From Bdellovibrionaceae bacterium UBA6502 (GTDB lineage Bacteria; Bdellovibrionota; Bdellovibrionia; Bdellovibrionales; UBA840), in the NCBI GenBank assembly GCA_002436415.1, contig DJMA01000002.1:1-50502 (forward strand): 50,502 bases of DNA, written 5' to 3'. The notes under the pieces are model-generated. The model was not told the origin of the DNA and made no database searches. It saw nothing but the letters and a program-made list of their open reading frames with translations. The stretch's first letter is position 1. Each line of letters starts with the position of its first letter. Shown here in pieces: positions 9,853 to 19,099 of the stretch. The translations under genes were made by a program, and so were the position numbers.

Positions 9853-10263
9853 ATGTTTTCACCAGATACCCGATTTTTAGTGGTAGATGATTTCGCAACG
9901 ATGAGAAAAATCATCAAAAAAGTATTAGCGGAACTCGGATACACCAATGTTGAAGAAGCAGATGATGGACAAACAGCACTACCTAAAATCAAGGAAGCTC
10001 ACAAGGAAGGAAATCCTTTTGGCTTTGTGGTTTCTGACTGGAATATGCCTGGTATGACAGGTATCGATTTACTTAGAGCGGTTCGTGCAGATGAAAGCTT
10101 GAAAGCAACTCCTTTTATGTTGGTAACTGCTGAGAGTGAGCAAAAAAACGTGGTTGAAGCTGTACAAGCTGGAGTGAATGACTACGTAGTTAAGCCATTT
10201 AACGCCGCTACAATCAAAGCTAAATTTGAAGCAATCTACAATCGCCTAAATAAGGCCGCTTAA
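9853..10263 (+). CDS. cheY: CheY-like single-domain response regulator
   Basis: The protein is one receiver domain: acidic pocket VVDDF near residue 11, phospho-acceptor Asp in SDWNMPGMTG near residue 60, Thr in LVTAES and Lys in YVVKPF near residue 115. It resembles classic CheY closely, including the SDWNMP motif, so it probably receives phosphate from CheA and acts on the flagellar or gliding motor. AGGAG lies 8 bases before ATG. It heads a three-gene set with a CheX-like phosphatase and an HD-GYP-like protein, suggesting that the signal and its removal are encoded together. Confidence 0.92.
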   Translation: MFSPDTRFLVVDDFATMRKIIKKVLAELGYTNVEEADDGQTALPKIKEAHKEGNPFGFVVSDWNMPGMTGIDLLRAVRADESLKATPFMLVTAESEQKNVVEAVQAGVNDYVVKPFNAATIKAKFEAIYNRLNKAA

Positions 10264-10287
10264 TTTTTTTATTAGTAAGGAGATATT

Positions 10288-10782
10288 ATGTCGGCTGCAC
10301 AAAAAGTAGAAAATCCTTTATTGGATAAAAACTTAGTGAATGCTTTTGTTGATGGAGTGAAAAAGACTCTAAGTACTATGGCTATGACCGAAAGTACGCC
10401 AAAAAAAGCATTCGTAGAAAGGGACTTCAAAGCTAAAGGTGAAGTCTCTGGTATGATTGGTATGGTTGCTGGTAACATGAGAGGTACCATTACAATCTCT
10501 TTTGAAAAACCAAGTATTTTTAAAATTCTTGAGAATATGTTGGGCGAACCCTATTCTGAGATTAATGAAGAAGTAAGAGACGCTGTTGGTGAATTGACTA
10601 ATATGATTTATGGTACAGCAAAAACTGCCTTAAACGAAATGGGATATGCCTTTGAGATGGCAATTCCAACCGTAATTACAGGTAGCCACGAAATCACTTC
10701 CTACCACAAAGGAGCCGCTTTGGTGATTCCTTTTAGTATGGATGACAACTTGCAATTCTTTATTGAAATCACAGTGGAGTAA
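10288..10782 (+). CDS. CheX-like chemotaxis phosphatase
   Basis: The 164-residue protein has the CheC/CheX pattern: an N-terminal segment with VKKTLSTM, then GEVSGMIGMVAGNMRGTITI, and EVRDAVGELTNMIYGTAKTAL, where the E..N motif (here E and N in ELTNM) supplies the residues that dephosphorylate CheY-P. Only one such active-site helix is seen, as in CheX. A good ribosome site (AAGGAG) precedes ATG. It is 24 bases after cheY and 5 bases before the HD-GYP-like gene, so it is probably co-transcribed with both. Confidence 0.85.
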   Translation: MSAAQKVENPLLDKNLVNAFVDGVKKTLSTMAMTESTPKKAFVERDFKAKGEVSGMIGMVAGNMRGTITISFEKPSIFKILENMLGEPYSEINEEVRDAVGELTNMIYGTAKTALNEMGYAFEMAIPTVITGSHEITSYHKGAALVIPFSMDDNLQFFIEITVE

Positions 10783-10787
10783 AAAGA

Positions 10788-12200
10788 ATGAAAACGGAAA
10801 TCCTCATATGTCACACCTCAGATCAGTTTTTTGAAGAAGTTCACGAGTTATTGGGACATATTGAGGATTTAGAGCTTGTTAAAGTAAAAAGCGTTGATGA
10901 AATTCTTGAGCCAAGCAACGAGGAGACAAATCCTCAGTTAGCCATTCAAGAAGCCATTGAAAATGACGACCAAACTTCGGAATGGATTCAGACTTTAAAA
11001 ATGGCTTACCCGCATGTGCCAGTAATGGTTCTCTACGCACCAGAAGATGAAATCAAAACACAATTACTGGTTAAAAACGGTGCTGCATTTTGTCTGCAAC
11101 GCCCTTTTGATGATGAATTTGTGATGGATGCCATTCTGCAACTTATCAATATCGAATTTAGCAAAAACATTCCTGTTGGTGCATTGCAGGCGATTCGCAT
11201 CAAGGATTTAGTCTTAGACACTGAAGTGGATTTCGGTATTTTTACCCACCTACCTTCAAACAAAAAAACCATAAAGTTACGCGCCAAAGGCAGTTTCGTT
11301 GATCAAGACCTGATTGATAAAGCAGCCAAAGGCAAAGGCCAACAGCTTTATGTTATGAAGTCTGAACTCCCCGCCTTCTTCAATTACGTTAGAAGAAGCT
11401 TGCGGGAAAAAGGCCTTAAAAATACTGTTTCTATGACAGAAAAATCAATCACAATAAAGAAACAAGTACAGCAGTTCATCGGTGTGCTTCTAGATGCAGA
11501 TCTAAAAGATTTTGACCAGGGAAAACAGTTATTTTCAATGGCAGAAAATATCATCGAAGAGCTCGGTATCATTAATCCTGATCTAAACCAAGAAGAGCTT
11601 TACGAAAACATAACGCAACTTACGGAAAGACCGAGAACGAACTACAACACAATGATAAACGTGGCTGTTTACGCAAGTGTTTTCGCTCGAGTATCAGGCT
11701 TTAGCGACGAAGAAATACATGATGTCGCATTGGCTGGCATTTTACACAATGTTGGTCTATCACAGTTGGGAATCGAAACAGCGCGAAAAAGCACTGATGA
11801 AATGAGTCCTGAAGAGCTGCAAATTTACCATCAATACCCTGTTAAAAGCTTAAACATGGTAAAAGCAAAAAGAATCCCTCTTGATGAGGACCTTTGCAAA
11901 GTTTTAGAACAGCATATGGAAAACGCTGATGGAACTGGGTTTCCCAAGAAGCTTCGATCTCAAAACATTCAAGCTCTTGCTAAAATCCTGCGCCTTGCCA
12001 AAGAATTTGACCGTTTAACGTCTTTAGGGGAAAACCTTCATGACAGCGTTACCCCAACAAGAGCCTTTGAAATTTTAACGGAGCAAAACGACCCTGCCAA
12101 AGGTAACAATACTCTAGATTTTGGCTTGGTAAGAAAGGCTTCAAAATTTTTCGATAAAAAATCGCAAGAAGCTCTAGATAAAATTAGTGAAGGCGCCTAA
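10788..12200 (+). CDS. Degenerate HD-GYP protein with receiver-like N-terminus
   Basis: Residues 1-125 look like a receiver fold without clear phosphorylation motifs. Residues about 130-205 form an intermediate domain that I do not name, and residues about 285-440 form an HD-GYP domain. The signature residues are altered: the HD doublet is HN (HNVGLSQLG, about residue 321) and the GYP loop reads QHMENADGTGFP (about 375-386), with HH changed to QH and Tyr to Phe. HD-GYP proteins hydrolyse cyclic di-GMP using metal held by these residues; a Bdellovibrio HD-GYP protein, Bd1817, is known to lack the GYP tyrosine. Here loss of the HD aspartate makes catalysis doubtful, so a binding or sensing role is more likely. 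The stop overlaps that of the convergent glnD by 4 bases. Confidence 0.8.
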   Translation: MKTEILICHTSDQFFEEVHELLGHIEDLELVKVKSVDEILEPSNEETNPQLAIQEAIENDDQTSEWIQTLKMAYPHVPVMVLYAPEDEIKTQLLVKNGAAFCLQRPFDDEFVMDAILQLINIEFSKNIPVGALQAIRIKDLVLDTEVDFGIFTHLPSNKKTIKLRAKGSFVDQDLIDKAAKGKGQQLYVMKSELPAFFNYVRRSLREKGLKNTVSMTEKSITIKKQVQQFIGVLLDADLKDFDQGKQLFSMAENIIEELGIINPDLNQEELYENITQLTERPRTNYNTMINVAVYASVFARVSGFSDEEIHDVALAGILHNVGLSQLGIETARKSTDEMSPEELQIYHQYPVKSLNMVKAKRIPLDEDLCKVLEQHMENADGTGFPKKLRSQNIQALAKILRLAKEFDRLTSLGENLHDSVTPTRAFEILTEQNDPAKGNNTLDFGLVRKASKFFDKKSQEALDKISEGA

Positions 12201-14422
12201 AAACTCCAGGTCTTATCCAACCATTCTTTTTTAGGCTCCATATTTTTAGACAGCGCTAAAACAACCTCAAATTGCCGCCCCCAGCGGTAAATGTTAATCC
12301 ATTCAATGTTTAATTGATTCACAGACAACTCCCCGGTTAAACCTAATAACAAAGGTGCAAGTCGATTTCCCTCAGTTCTAACAATCCAAGAGCCCTGCAA
12401 CTGATTCCACTTGCTTTGTTTAGGATAACTGAACTGATAGTCTTCTTTAAAACTAGAAAACTGTTTCATCAGATTTTTAATGGGACCCAATTTGCGATCA
12501 TCTGAAACTAAAAATATATCGTAGACTTGATTATTCCAGGTATTGGCGTTGACCTTTAATATGACAAAACCAAGGCTGTTCAAAAAACTAATCACTCGAA
12601 ATAACAACAAAGGACTATCTCCAGATCGAGAGTAACGAATCAAAAATTGATTCTTCCCCACCTCATCCACCAAAAATCGGTCTTCAGCCTTTTCGTTAAT
12701 ACTCGCAATTTCTGCCTTTAGACTTTCGAGATTTTCAAAATAAGCACACAAATCAAAATCCAAACTATCTATTAAGTCATTGTCTAGAGCCAAATCTCCT
12801 TGGCTTAGCTGAAAACGGTATTTTTCCTCGATCCTGTATTGAGGATCACTAAGCTTTAAATAAAGTTGAAACAAAAGATCTAGCTTCCAAGCACTCAAAG
12901 CATCTGGATTAGAGCTAGCAATATCAATCACAGTAAAAAGAAATAGATTTCTTATTCTTCTTGGACTTAAATCTTCTTGTTGCAGGCGTTTGAAAATAGA
13001 GTTTTCTTCGAGATTAGTACGAAAAGCGGCCTTGGAAAAAAGTAGATGGTTTTTAACCATCCATTTCACTTCCTCTTTCACCTTGAGTGATTTTGTAAAA
13101 TGCGAAATGTTTTTCTCTACAATCCACTGTCCAATCTGACTATGATCTCCTTCAAGCCCCTTTCCTAAGTCATGGTACAAGGCTGTGTAATACAATATCG
13201 CTCGATCACTGGCTCTTAATTTTGGCAGTAATTCCTGAAAAGCACCGATTCTAAGTTTTTCATGAAAAAGGTCTGAGGTTTTACGTAAACAAGTTAATGT
13301 ATGCCCACCCACTGTGTAGCGATGGTATTGATCATGTTGAACTAAATTTCGAACTCTTGAGAAATCCTCATTGATCAAATCTAGAATTCGACTATCAAAT
13401 AAAAAATTAATCTCATCGACCATGTTTTTTTTAATTCGTTCCTGTAAGCTCGCAAAAAAACGAGAAGAAAGAAAATCTTCCTGGTCAATCAAAGCCCGAC
13501 TAATCCAATCTCTAATTTGATAACGAAGCCAATAGTCGCTACCCATCTGCGGAGTGTAGTCAGAATTTAAAACTTCACTAAGAACTAAATCCTCACAAGG
13601 CCAATCTTCAAAACTAGCAAAACACATCCTACATAAAAAGGCGGACTCCTCACATAAAGCAGAAACATAGCTCATAAAGCTACGAATATCGGCAAAGCAA
13701 AAATAGTCCGCCAAATACTCTTGGTGTGCAGCGATTAACACATCAGAGGAAACCTTTGAGTGAAGAACTTGCCGAATAAAGCTCATACGCTTTTTTAGAT
13801 CCTCTAGTGGCACCAAAAAAGGCGTGTCTATGCCGTAGACCTGCTTTGCCAAATAACACAAACAAAGAGCTTGATCTAGATCCCGAATGCCGCCAGGTTG
13901 ATACTTTAAATTTGGTTCTAAATAATTAGAAATATTGTCAAATCGCTCTAAGCGCCCAGAATGGTCTTTTTGTAAGCTTTCGATAAGCGCTTCCGTAGCT
14001 TCCTCTGACAATTGAATAAAAGCTTTTATTTTAGTGTCTTCTACGGAATTCATATAGTGAATAATACTGGCCAAATAAAAAGGATCCACCGGCCCATCTT
14101 CTTTTAACTCATCCACGCTGCGCAGTCTTAAAGCCTTGATGGTTTGCCAATTCGGATCAACCTCATCAGGCTTTAAACTAAGAAGGTCCAAATCACTAAA
14201 CAAGGAACCTTCCGAGCGACCAAAGGACCCCAAAACGCAGTGATCATCAATGTCTAGATCCAGTTCATCAAGTAGATATCGGCGCCAAGAGTCTTTACAG
14301 AAGTCCGAGATTTTTTTAACTCTATACTTAACCTGGCTCGGTGAAAGCTCTTTCAGAGCACCGCTGTGCTCTGAAACTAATGCTTCAAATTGATTTAGAT
14401 CGATGAATTCTGACTTTGCCAC
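12197..14422 (-). CDS. glnD: GlnD-like bifunctional PII uridylyltransferase / uridylyl-removing enzyme
   Basis: Residues about 65-82 carry the nucleotidyltransferase motif GSFGRSEGSLFSDLDLL (G-S-F-G-R then D-x-D). A central HD phosphohydrolase domain has YTVGGHTL (about 368) and YHDLGKGLEGDHSQIG (about 415). The C-terminal third contains ACT-like segments (LLLFRVISFLNSLGFVILKV). This order is that of GlnD, which adds and removes UMP on PII proteins in response to glutamine. At 741 residues it is shorter than enterobacterial GlnD (about 890). No PII gene is nearby. The start is GTG and lies inside the 3' end of mutS (28-base overlap), so the two are probably translationally coupled. Confidence 0.85.
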   Translation of the reverse strand: MAKSEFIDLNQFEALVSEHSGALKELSPSQVKYRVKKISDFCKDSWRRYLLDELDLDIDDHCVLGSFGRSEGSLFSDLDLLSLKPDEVDPNWQTIKALRLRSVDELKEDGPVDPFYLASIIHYMNSVEDTKIKAFIQLSEEATEALIESLQKDHSGRLERFDNISNYLEPNLKYQPGGIRDLDQALCLCYLAKQVYGIDTPFLVPLEDLKKRMSFIRQVLHSKVSSDVLIAAHQEYLADYFCFADIRSFMSYVSALCEESAFLCRMCFASFEDWPCEDLVLSEVLNSDYTPQMGSDYWLRYQIRDWISRALIDQEDFLSSRFFASLQERIKKNMVDEINFLFDSRILDLINEDFSRVRNLVQHDQYHRYTVGGHTLTCLRKTSDLFHEKLRIGAFQELLPKLRASDRAILYYTALYHDLGKGLEGDHSQIGQWIVEKNISHFTKSLKVKEEVKWMVKNHLLFSKAAFRTNLEENSIFKRLQQEDLSPRRIRNLFLFTVIDIASSNPDALSAWKLDLLFQLYLKLSDPQYRIEEKYRFQLSQGDLALDNDLIDSLDFDLCAYFENLESLKAEIASINEKAEDRFLVDEVGKNQFLIRYSRSGDSPLLLFRVISFLNSLGFVILKVNANTWNNQVYDIFLVSDDRKLGPIKNLMKQFSSFKEDYQFSYPKQSKWNQLQGSWIVRTEGNRLAPLLLGLTGELSVNQLNIEWINIYRWGRQFEVVLALSKNMEPKKEWLDKTWSF

Positions 14423-16950
14423 TTCCCAATAGTAGTCATTAATTCGAGCGGAGTCATCTCTTGGATTTTCAAATTACGGATTTCCTCCAAGGAAGCTTTT
14501 AATTGCTCCATTTCTGGACCTTGCTCAGACACAGTCGTTGTTTGTTCCTGCTCATTGGAAAAAGCCAAAAGCGAAAACTGTCCATCGCTTTGCAATTCTA
14601 ATTCCTTAAGGATTCTTTCAGCTCGTTTTGTTAAAGACTTTGGCAAACCAGCCAATTTAGCCACATGAATTCCGTAAGACTTGTTTGCAGGCCCAGACAT
14701 CCATTGATGAAGAAAATGAACCTTACCATCCAACTCACGAATACTCATATGACGGTTCTCTAATCTAGGGAAATCCTTTTCTAAAGAAGTTAACTCGTGA
14801 TAGTGGGTAGAAAATAAAACGGTAGCCTTTGTCTCTTTTAACAGATGCTCTAAAATGGCTTGAGCTAAGCTCATGCCATCATATGTTGATGTTCCTCTGC
14901 CAACTTCATCCATCAATACCAAAGAGTTAGGACACAAAGCCTCGATGATTTCGGCGGTCTCCTTCATCTCAACCATAAAAGTAGATAAACCTTCCGACAA
15001 TGAATCACTGGCTCCAATTCTAGTAAAAATTTGTTCAAACACTCTCATTTTTGCAGATTGCGCTGGAACAAAACAACCAACTTGAGCTGTAATAGATAAA
15101 AGTGCGAGCTGCCTCATGATAGTGGACTTACCAGCCATATTAGGACCAGTTAACAAAACACAGGCCGCAGGATCTAGAATCATATCATTGGCAACAAAGC
15201 TCACTCCCAAGTCTTGCTCTAAAACAGGGTGCTTAGCTTTTATAAGCTCAATTTTATCAGAAGAACCAACAAAGCTAGGACGAACATAATCTCTCTCAAT
15301 AGCAAGCTCAGCAAAGCCGGAAAAAACATCCAGATCAGCCACTCGGTCTGTTAACTTAGAGATTAAGCCTGTGTTTTGACGAAACAACTCCCGATACGCA
15401 GAAAACATCTCCGCCTCAAGACTTTCTCTTTTACTCTTTGCACTTAGAAGCTTACGCTCTAGATCTTTTAGCTCCTCAGTAGTGTACCTTTCTGAATTGG
15501 CCAGAGTTTGTTTTCGTTGGTAGTGATCTGGTACTTTATCTTGATGAGTTTTCGTAACCTCGATGTAGTAACCAAAAACAGCGTTATAGCGAATTTTTAA
15601 ACTAGGTATTGAATTTGTCTCACGCTCTTTAGCTTCCATTTCTCTCAAAAGCTCTTGGGCGTTTTCAGTTAGAGCAATGAATTCATCCAATTTATCATTT
15701 ACCCCTTTTTTCAAGAAATAACCTTTGGACAAACTGATTGGTGGCTCATCGACTATATTTTCTTCCAGTTCAGTTAAAAAACTTTTAAAATCTTCATACT
15801 CATCAAAGCTATCCAAGTTTTCTACAATTTGTAAGCAAGCTAGCAATGAACTACTTAAACTCACCAAATCTCTTGGTCCAGCACTTGGCCCCATTGCCTT
15901 TGAAAGACGTCTCTCAGGATCACCTACTTTGGCAAGCTCTTCACGCAAGCTAGTTCGAGAGAAACTATCTTTTCCTAAATCCTTTTGCCAATATTCCACC
16001 TGTTCGAAACGAGACTCAATCTCTGCTTGATCCACTAAGGGAAAAGACAAATAGGACCGAAGTCGACGAGATCCAATGGAGCTTTTGCAACGATTTAACT
16101 TTTGAAACAAAGACTGGGTGGCATTACCAAGACTGTCTACAAAAACCTCTAGATGCTCGACACTTGAAGCGGACAAAGCCAAATACTTTTGGAAGTTTCT
16201 CTTTGCAGGCTTTTTAATGAGTTGCAAAATTTCTTCATTTTGCATTTCAATTAAATAACAAAAAAGAGAATTTAAAATAGAACAAGACTCCAGCGAAAAA
16301 CTCGCAAGCTTTTCCGTAACCTTATTTTGGTTTTCAGAATTGGTATTAATAATTTTTGACAAATGTGGACCTGAAACGGATTTCTTCTCTGCTAAATAGT
16401 TTTCGTAATCTTCTTCTGCCAACAAAAGTTCCGCTGGGTTTAAAAGATAAATTAAATCTTTACGCTGCTTCAAAGAAATATCTTCGTAATAAAAACACTC
16501 GCCAGTACTTGTATCCACCAAGGCCATTGCATTATCTACGCAGCAAGCAATGTAGTTACTAGTTCCTGAATCTAAACTATCTGGATCAAATACCATGCCC
16601 GGCGTAAGAATCCTAGTAATCCCTCTTTTTACCAATCCCTTAGCTTGCTTTGGGTCCTCTAACTGGTCGCAAATGGCTACCTTAAAATTTGCACTCAAAA
16701 GCTTTGCCACTGCATTACTAATGCTATGATGAGGCATTCCACACATCTTGGTGTTATCGCCTGATTTTTTATTTCTGACCGTTAAAGCAATTCCCAAAAT
16801 AGGTGCGGCAATTTCTGCATCTTTATCGAAGATTTCAAAAAAGTCCCCCATTCGGAAGAAAATGATTTTGTCAGGGTGAGCAGACTTTACTCCCCAATAT
16901 TGCTCCATAAGCGGCGTTAATTTTTTTTCAGATTTTTGAGATTTTGACAT
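14395..16950 (-). CDS. mutS: DNA mismatch repair protein MutS
   Basis: The N-terminal mismatch-recognition motif reads FFRMGDFFEIF (the Phe-x-Glu wedge, with F instead of the usual Y beside it). Toward the C-terminus are the ATPase motifs GPNMAGKSTIMRQ (Walker A, about residue 600) and MDEVGRGTSTYDG (Walker B and D-loop, about 680), then STHYHEL. Length (851 residues from ATG at 16950) is normal. A TTG six bases upstream is also open but has no better ribosome site. MutS binds mismatches and starts repair with MutL. glnD overlaps its 3' end. Confidence 0.97.
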   Translation of the reverse strand: MSKSQKSEKKLTPLMEQYWGVKSAHPDKIIFFRMGDFFEIFDKDAEIAAPILGIALTVRNKKSGDNTKMCGMPHHSISNAVAKLLSANFKVAICDQLEDPKQAKGLVKRGITRILTPGMVFDPDSLDSGTSNYIACCVDNAMALVDTSTGECFYYEDISLKQRKDLIYLLNPAELLLAEEDYENYLAEKKSVSGPHLSKIINTNSENQNKVTEKLASFSLESCSILNSLFCYLIEMQNEEILQLIKKPAKRNFQKYLALSASSVEHLEVFVDSLGNATQSLFQKLNRCKSSIGSRRLRSYLSFPLVDQAEIESRFEQVEYWQKDLGKDSFSRTSLREELAKVGDPERRLSKAMGPSAGPRDLVSLSSSLLACLQIVENLDSFDEYEDFKSFLTELEENIVDEPPISLSKGYFLKKGVNDKLDEFIALTENAQELLREMEAKERETNSIPSLKIRYNAVFGYYIEVTKTHQDKVPDHYQRKQTLANSERYTTEELKDLERKLLSAKSKRESLEAEMFSAYRELFRQNTGLISKLTDRVADLDVFSGFAELAIERDYVRPSFVGSSDKIELIKAKHPVLEQDLGVSFVANDMILDPAACVLLTGPNMAGKSTIMRQLALLSITAQVGCFVPAQSAKMRVFEQIFTRIGASDSLSEGLSTFMVEMKETAEIIEALCPNSLVLMDEVGRGTSTYDGMSLAQAILEHLLKETKATVLFSTHYHELTSLEKDFPRLENRHMSIRELDGKVHFLHQWMSGPANKSYGIHVAKLAGLPKSLTKRAERILKELELQSDGQFSLLAFSNEQEQTTTVSEQGPEMEQLKASLEEIRNLKIQEMTPLELMTTIGKWQSQNSSI

Positions 16951-17000
16951 GCCCAATAAAAAAGTTTTTGGAACGTTTTGTCAACGGTCCTTGCGCTGCT

Positions 17001-18539
17001 TTAAAGGGCTTTTACTAGATAATCTTTAGCTCCATCTTGAAAAGAAAATAGAACCGCTGGTTTACCACCATTTTGTAAAAAGCTCTCCACTTTATCTTTG
17101 CAGGAAATGCCTCTTTGTTGCAACTTTAGTAAAATCTCTTCATCCATAAAAGATTCAAGATCATCTATGATGCGGATTGGCATTTTTAACTTTACTTTGT
17201 CTTTCCCATTTTCTTTAATATGAACCATGATTTCAGAAGCCATCAAAGACATGAGGTAAACCTCATCATGCTCATCTTTAGGCAGATCCAGATTCAGTAC
17301 ATCCAAAACAACTGCACTTAAATGTTTGTCTATGATTTCAGAAAAACAAATGGAATATTTCCATTTCTCAGAAAGATCGATATAACTAGAAAAAGCCTTC
17401 ATTAGCAAAAAGAAATCTTGGCCGCCAGCGCTCCTAAACCACCACTTATGCTCTCCTAACAAGGAGTCCAATCTAGAGTTCAAATTCCAATTACTCAAAA
17501 CAACCGGCTTGCTAGAAACAAAAGGTTCAAATAAGAGGTTTAAAAGAATTGGGAGCTTTGCGCGAATGGCATTCAATTTTTTGGCATCAAAACCCACCGC
17601 CACCAATAAAGAAATTGGAGATTCCTCTGATTTATTTTTCACAGCCAAGTACAGACGAAGAACCCCTAATATAAAACTTTTATCAAAAGTCTTAACTGCG
17701 CCAAAATCCAAAGCCCCCAATTGCAATTTATCTCTAGTACTAATCAGGTGGAAGTTCCCTAAATTAGTATCGGTTTGCAACATATGCGCCTTAATAAAAG
17801 AGATGCATTGAAACTCAAAAATGCTTCTTAATGTAAATCGCTTTTGACCTTCACTTATAGTCTTTGACTTAAGCAATTCGATTAATGGCTCACCTGGAAT
17901 CTCTGTTTGAAAATATATATGACTCGCTTGAAAATGTGGATACAATTTCGGCAAGCAGTAAGTTGAATGGCTTTCAAATGTTTTCTCGTAAGTTTGCATC
18001 AAACTTATCTCATGTTGAAAATCCAATTCCTTATCAAGAAGATTTGAAATGCTTTTCTTATAAGCCTCAATATCCACTCCCCATTTTTTTGCAGGCCCTG
18101 CATTGGGAAGTAAGTTTAAGAGTTTTAATTGAGATTGAATACTCTCTTTAACTCCCGGCAATTGAGTTTTTAACACCAAAACTTCTTTGCTAGCTTTTTC
18201 TTTACAGAAAAAGACTTGCGACAAGGAAGCTGATTTTGCTTGGCGATTTATAAATTCGAATTTTTCATCAAATGAAACTCCAAATTCTTTTAAGAAAATG
18301 AGCTTCGCCTCATCGAAAGACAAAACTTGCTCAAAGGCATAACTTGCCGCAAGGATCTTTTCATAGTCTTTTTTTAAACCAAGAAATTGCCCAATCTTTA
18401 AGAATAAAGTTCTTTCTTCCCCTAATACTTTTTGAATTTGCGCTAGAGCAAGCTCTTCTTTTCGATCCTTGCTAAGCTCTTTGAGAGACTTAAAAAACTG
18501 AATTGCCTTTGCAGCCTGCTTGATGGATTTCAAAAGCAA
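17001..18539 (-). CDS. ABC1/UbiB-family protein kinase-like ATPase
   Basis: The family's N-terminal KxGQ motif appears as FLKIGQF (residues 48-51). The kinase core has DTNLGNFH (about 256), the ABC1 equivalent of the catalytic loop, and LDFGAVK (about 275), the metal-binding DFG. Members of this family (UbiB, AarF, ADCK) act in ubiquinone or lipid metabolism, often as ATPases. The N-terminal Ala-rich loop that usually replaces the glycine loop is poorly matched (AKSASLSQVFF). The start is TTG immediately after the stop of the upstream small membrane gene (TAG then TTG); a second TTG six bases further in has better spacing from AGG. Specific substrate unknown. Confidence 0.8.
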   Translation of the reverse strand: MLLKSIKQAAKAIQFFKSLKELSKDRKEELALAQIQKVLGEERTLFLKIGQFLGLKKDYEKILAASYAFEQVLSFDEAKLIFLKEFGVSFDEKFEFINRQAKSASLSQVFFCKEKASKEVLVLKTQLPGVKESIQSQLKLLNLLPNAGPAKKWGVDIEAYKKSISNLLDKELDFQHEISLMQTYEKTFESHSTYCLPKLYPHFQASHIYFQTEIPGEPLIELLKSKTISEGQKRFTLRSIFEFQCISFIKAHMLQTDTNLGNFHLISTRDKLQLGALDFGAVKTFDKSFILGVLRLYLAVKNKSEESPISLLVAVGFDAKKLNAIRAKLPILLNLLFEPFVSSKPVVLSNWNLNSRLDSLLGEHKWWFRSAGGQDFFLLMKAFSSYIDLSEKWKYSICFSEIIDKHLSAVVLDVLNLDLPKDEHDEVYLMSLMASEIMVHIKENGKDKVKLKMPIRIIDDLESFMDEEILLKLQQRGISCKDKVESFLQNGGKPAVLFSFQDGAKDYLVKAL

Positions 18540-18911
18540 CTACCTAAGCAATAAACTCATGCTGGTAATAAATGTCATTGTACGAAACACAACAATAATT
18601 CGATCCATTTGCCTCATACTTGCACGCTGACTTTCATCTCCTTTCGCTAATTTTATACCGATCGGAATGAGTCGTAAATAAAGAATGACTGTAGTAATGG
18701 AGAAAAATAAATGAATGATCAAAAGCCCTGACATCTCAGCATTAATCTTAGTCAATGCTTGGTTAAAAAGAGCTAAATAGCCCACCAAAAGCAAATCTGA
18801 GGCGATTACTAACGACATAACTTTAATGTGAAGTTTAGGATTTTTAGAGTGTAAACTTCTTCCCCAAAACATTAACACAAGAATAACAAAGCTGATTATA
18901 TTGTTGATCAT
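18540..18911 (-). CDS. Small integral membrane protein, possibly DUF420-like
   Basis: From ATG 18911 (preceded by AAAGGATAT) the protein is 123 residues with about four hydrophobic segments: FVILVLMFWG, VIASDLLLVGYLAL, LLIIHLFFSITTVILYL and VVFRTMTFITSMSLL. Conserved-looking HSKNPKLHIK and LIIH hint at DUF420-type proteins (small quinone or cytochrome-associated membrane proteins), but this is tentative. It abuts the ABC1 kinase gene without spacing, so the two are likely an operon, which fits a shared link to membrane quinone biology. A longer reading from 19019 lacks a ribosome site. Confidence 0.6.
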   Translation of the reverse strand: MINNIISFVILVLMFWGRSLHSKNPKLHIKVMSLVIASDLLLVGYLALFNQALTKINAEMSGLLIIHLFFSITTVILYLRLIPIGIKLAKGDESQRASMRQMDRIIVVFRTMTFITSMSLLLR

Positions 18912-19099
18912 AGGTATATCCTTTAGAAACAAATTCTCTCTGTCATGAGCATTTTTCGTTTTAAGACAAAGGTCCGCTTTGACTCTAAATGAAATCCAAA
19001 CGAAAAGTCTAATTTTCATTAAATTATCATTAAGCCCCTATCTTCTCAATCAAATAACCGAAAAAATACTGCATGTCTCGGGAAAATTAGGGAGGATTA

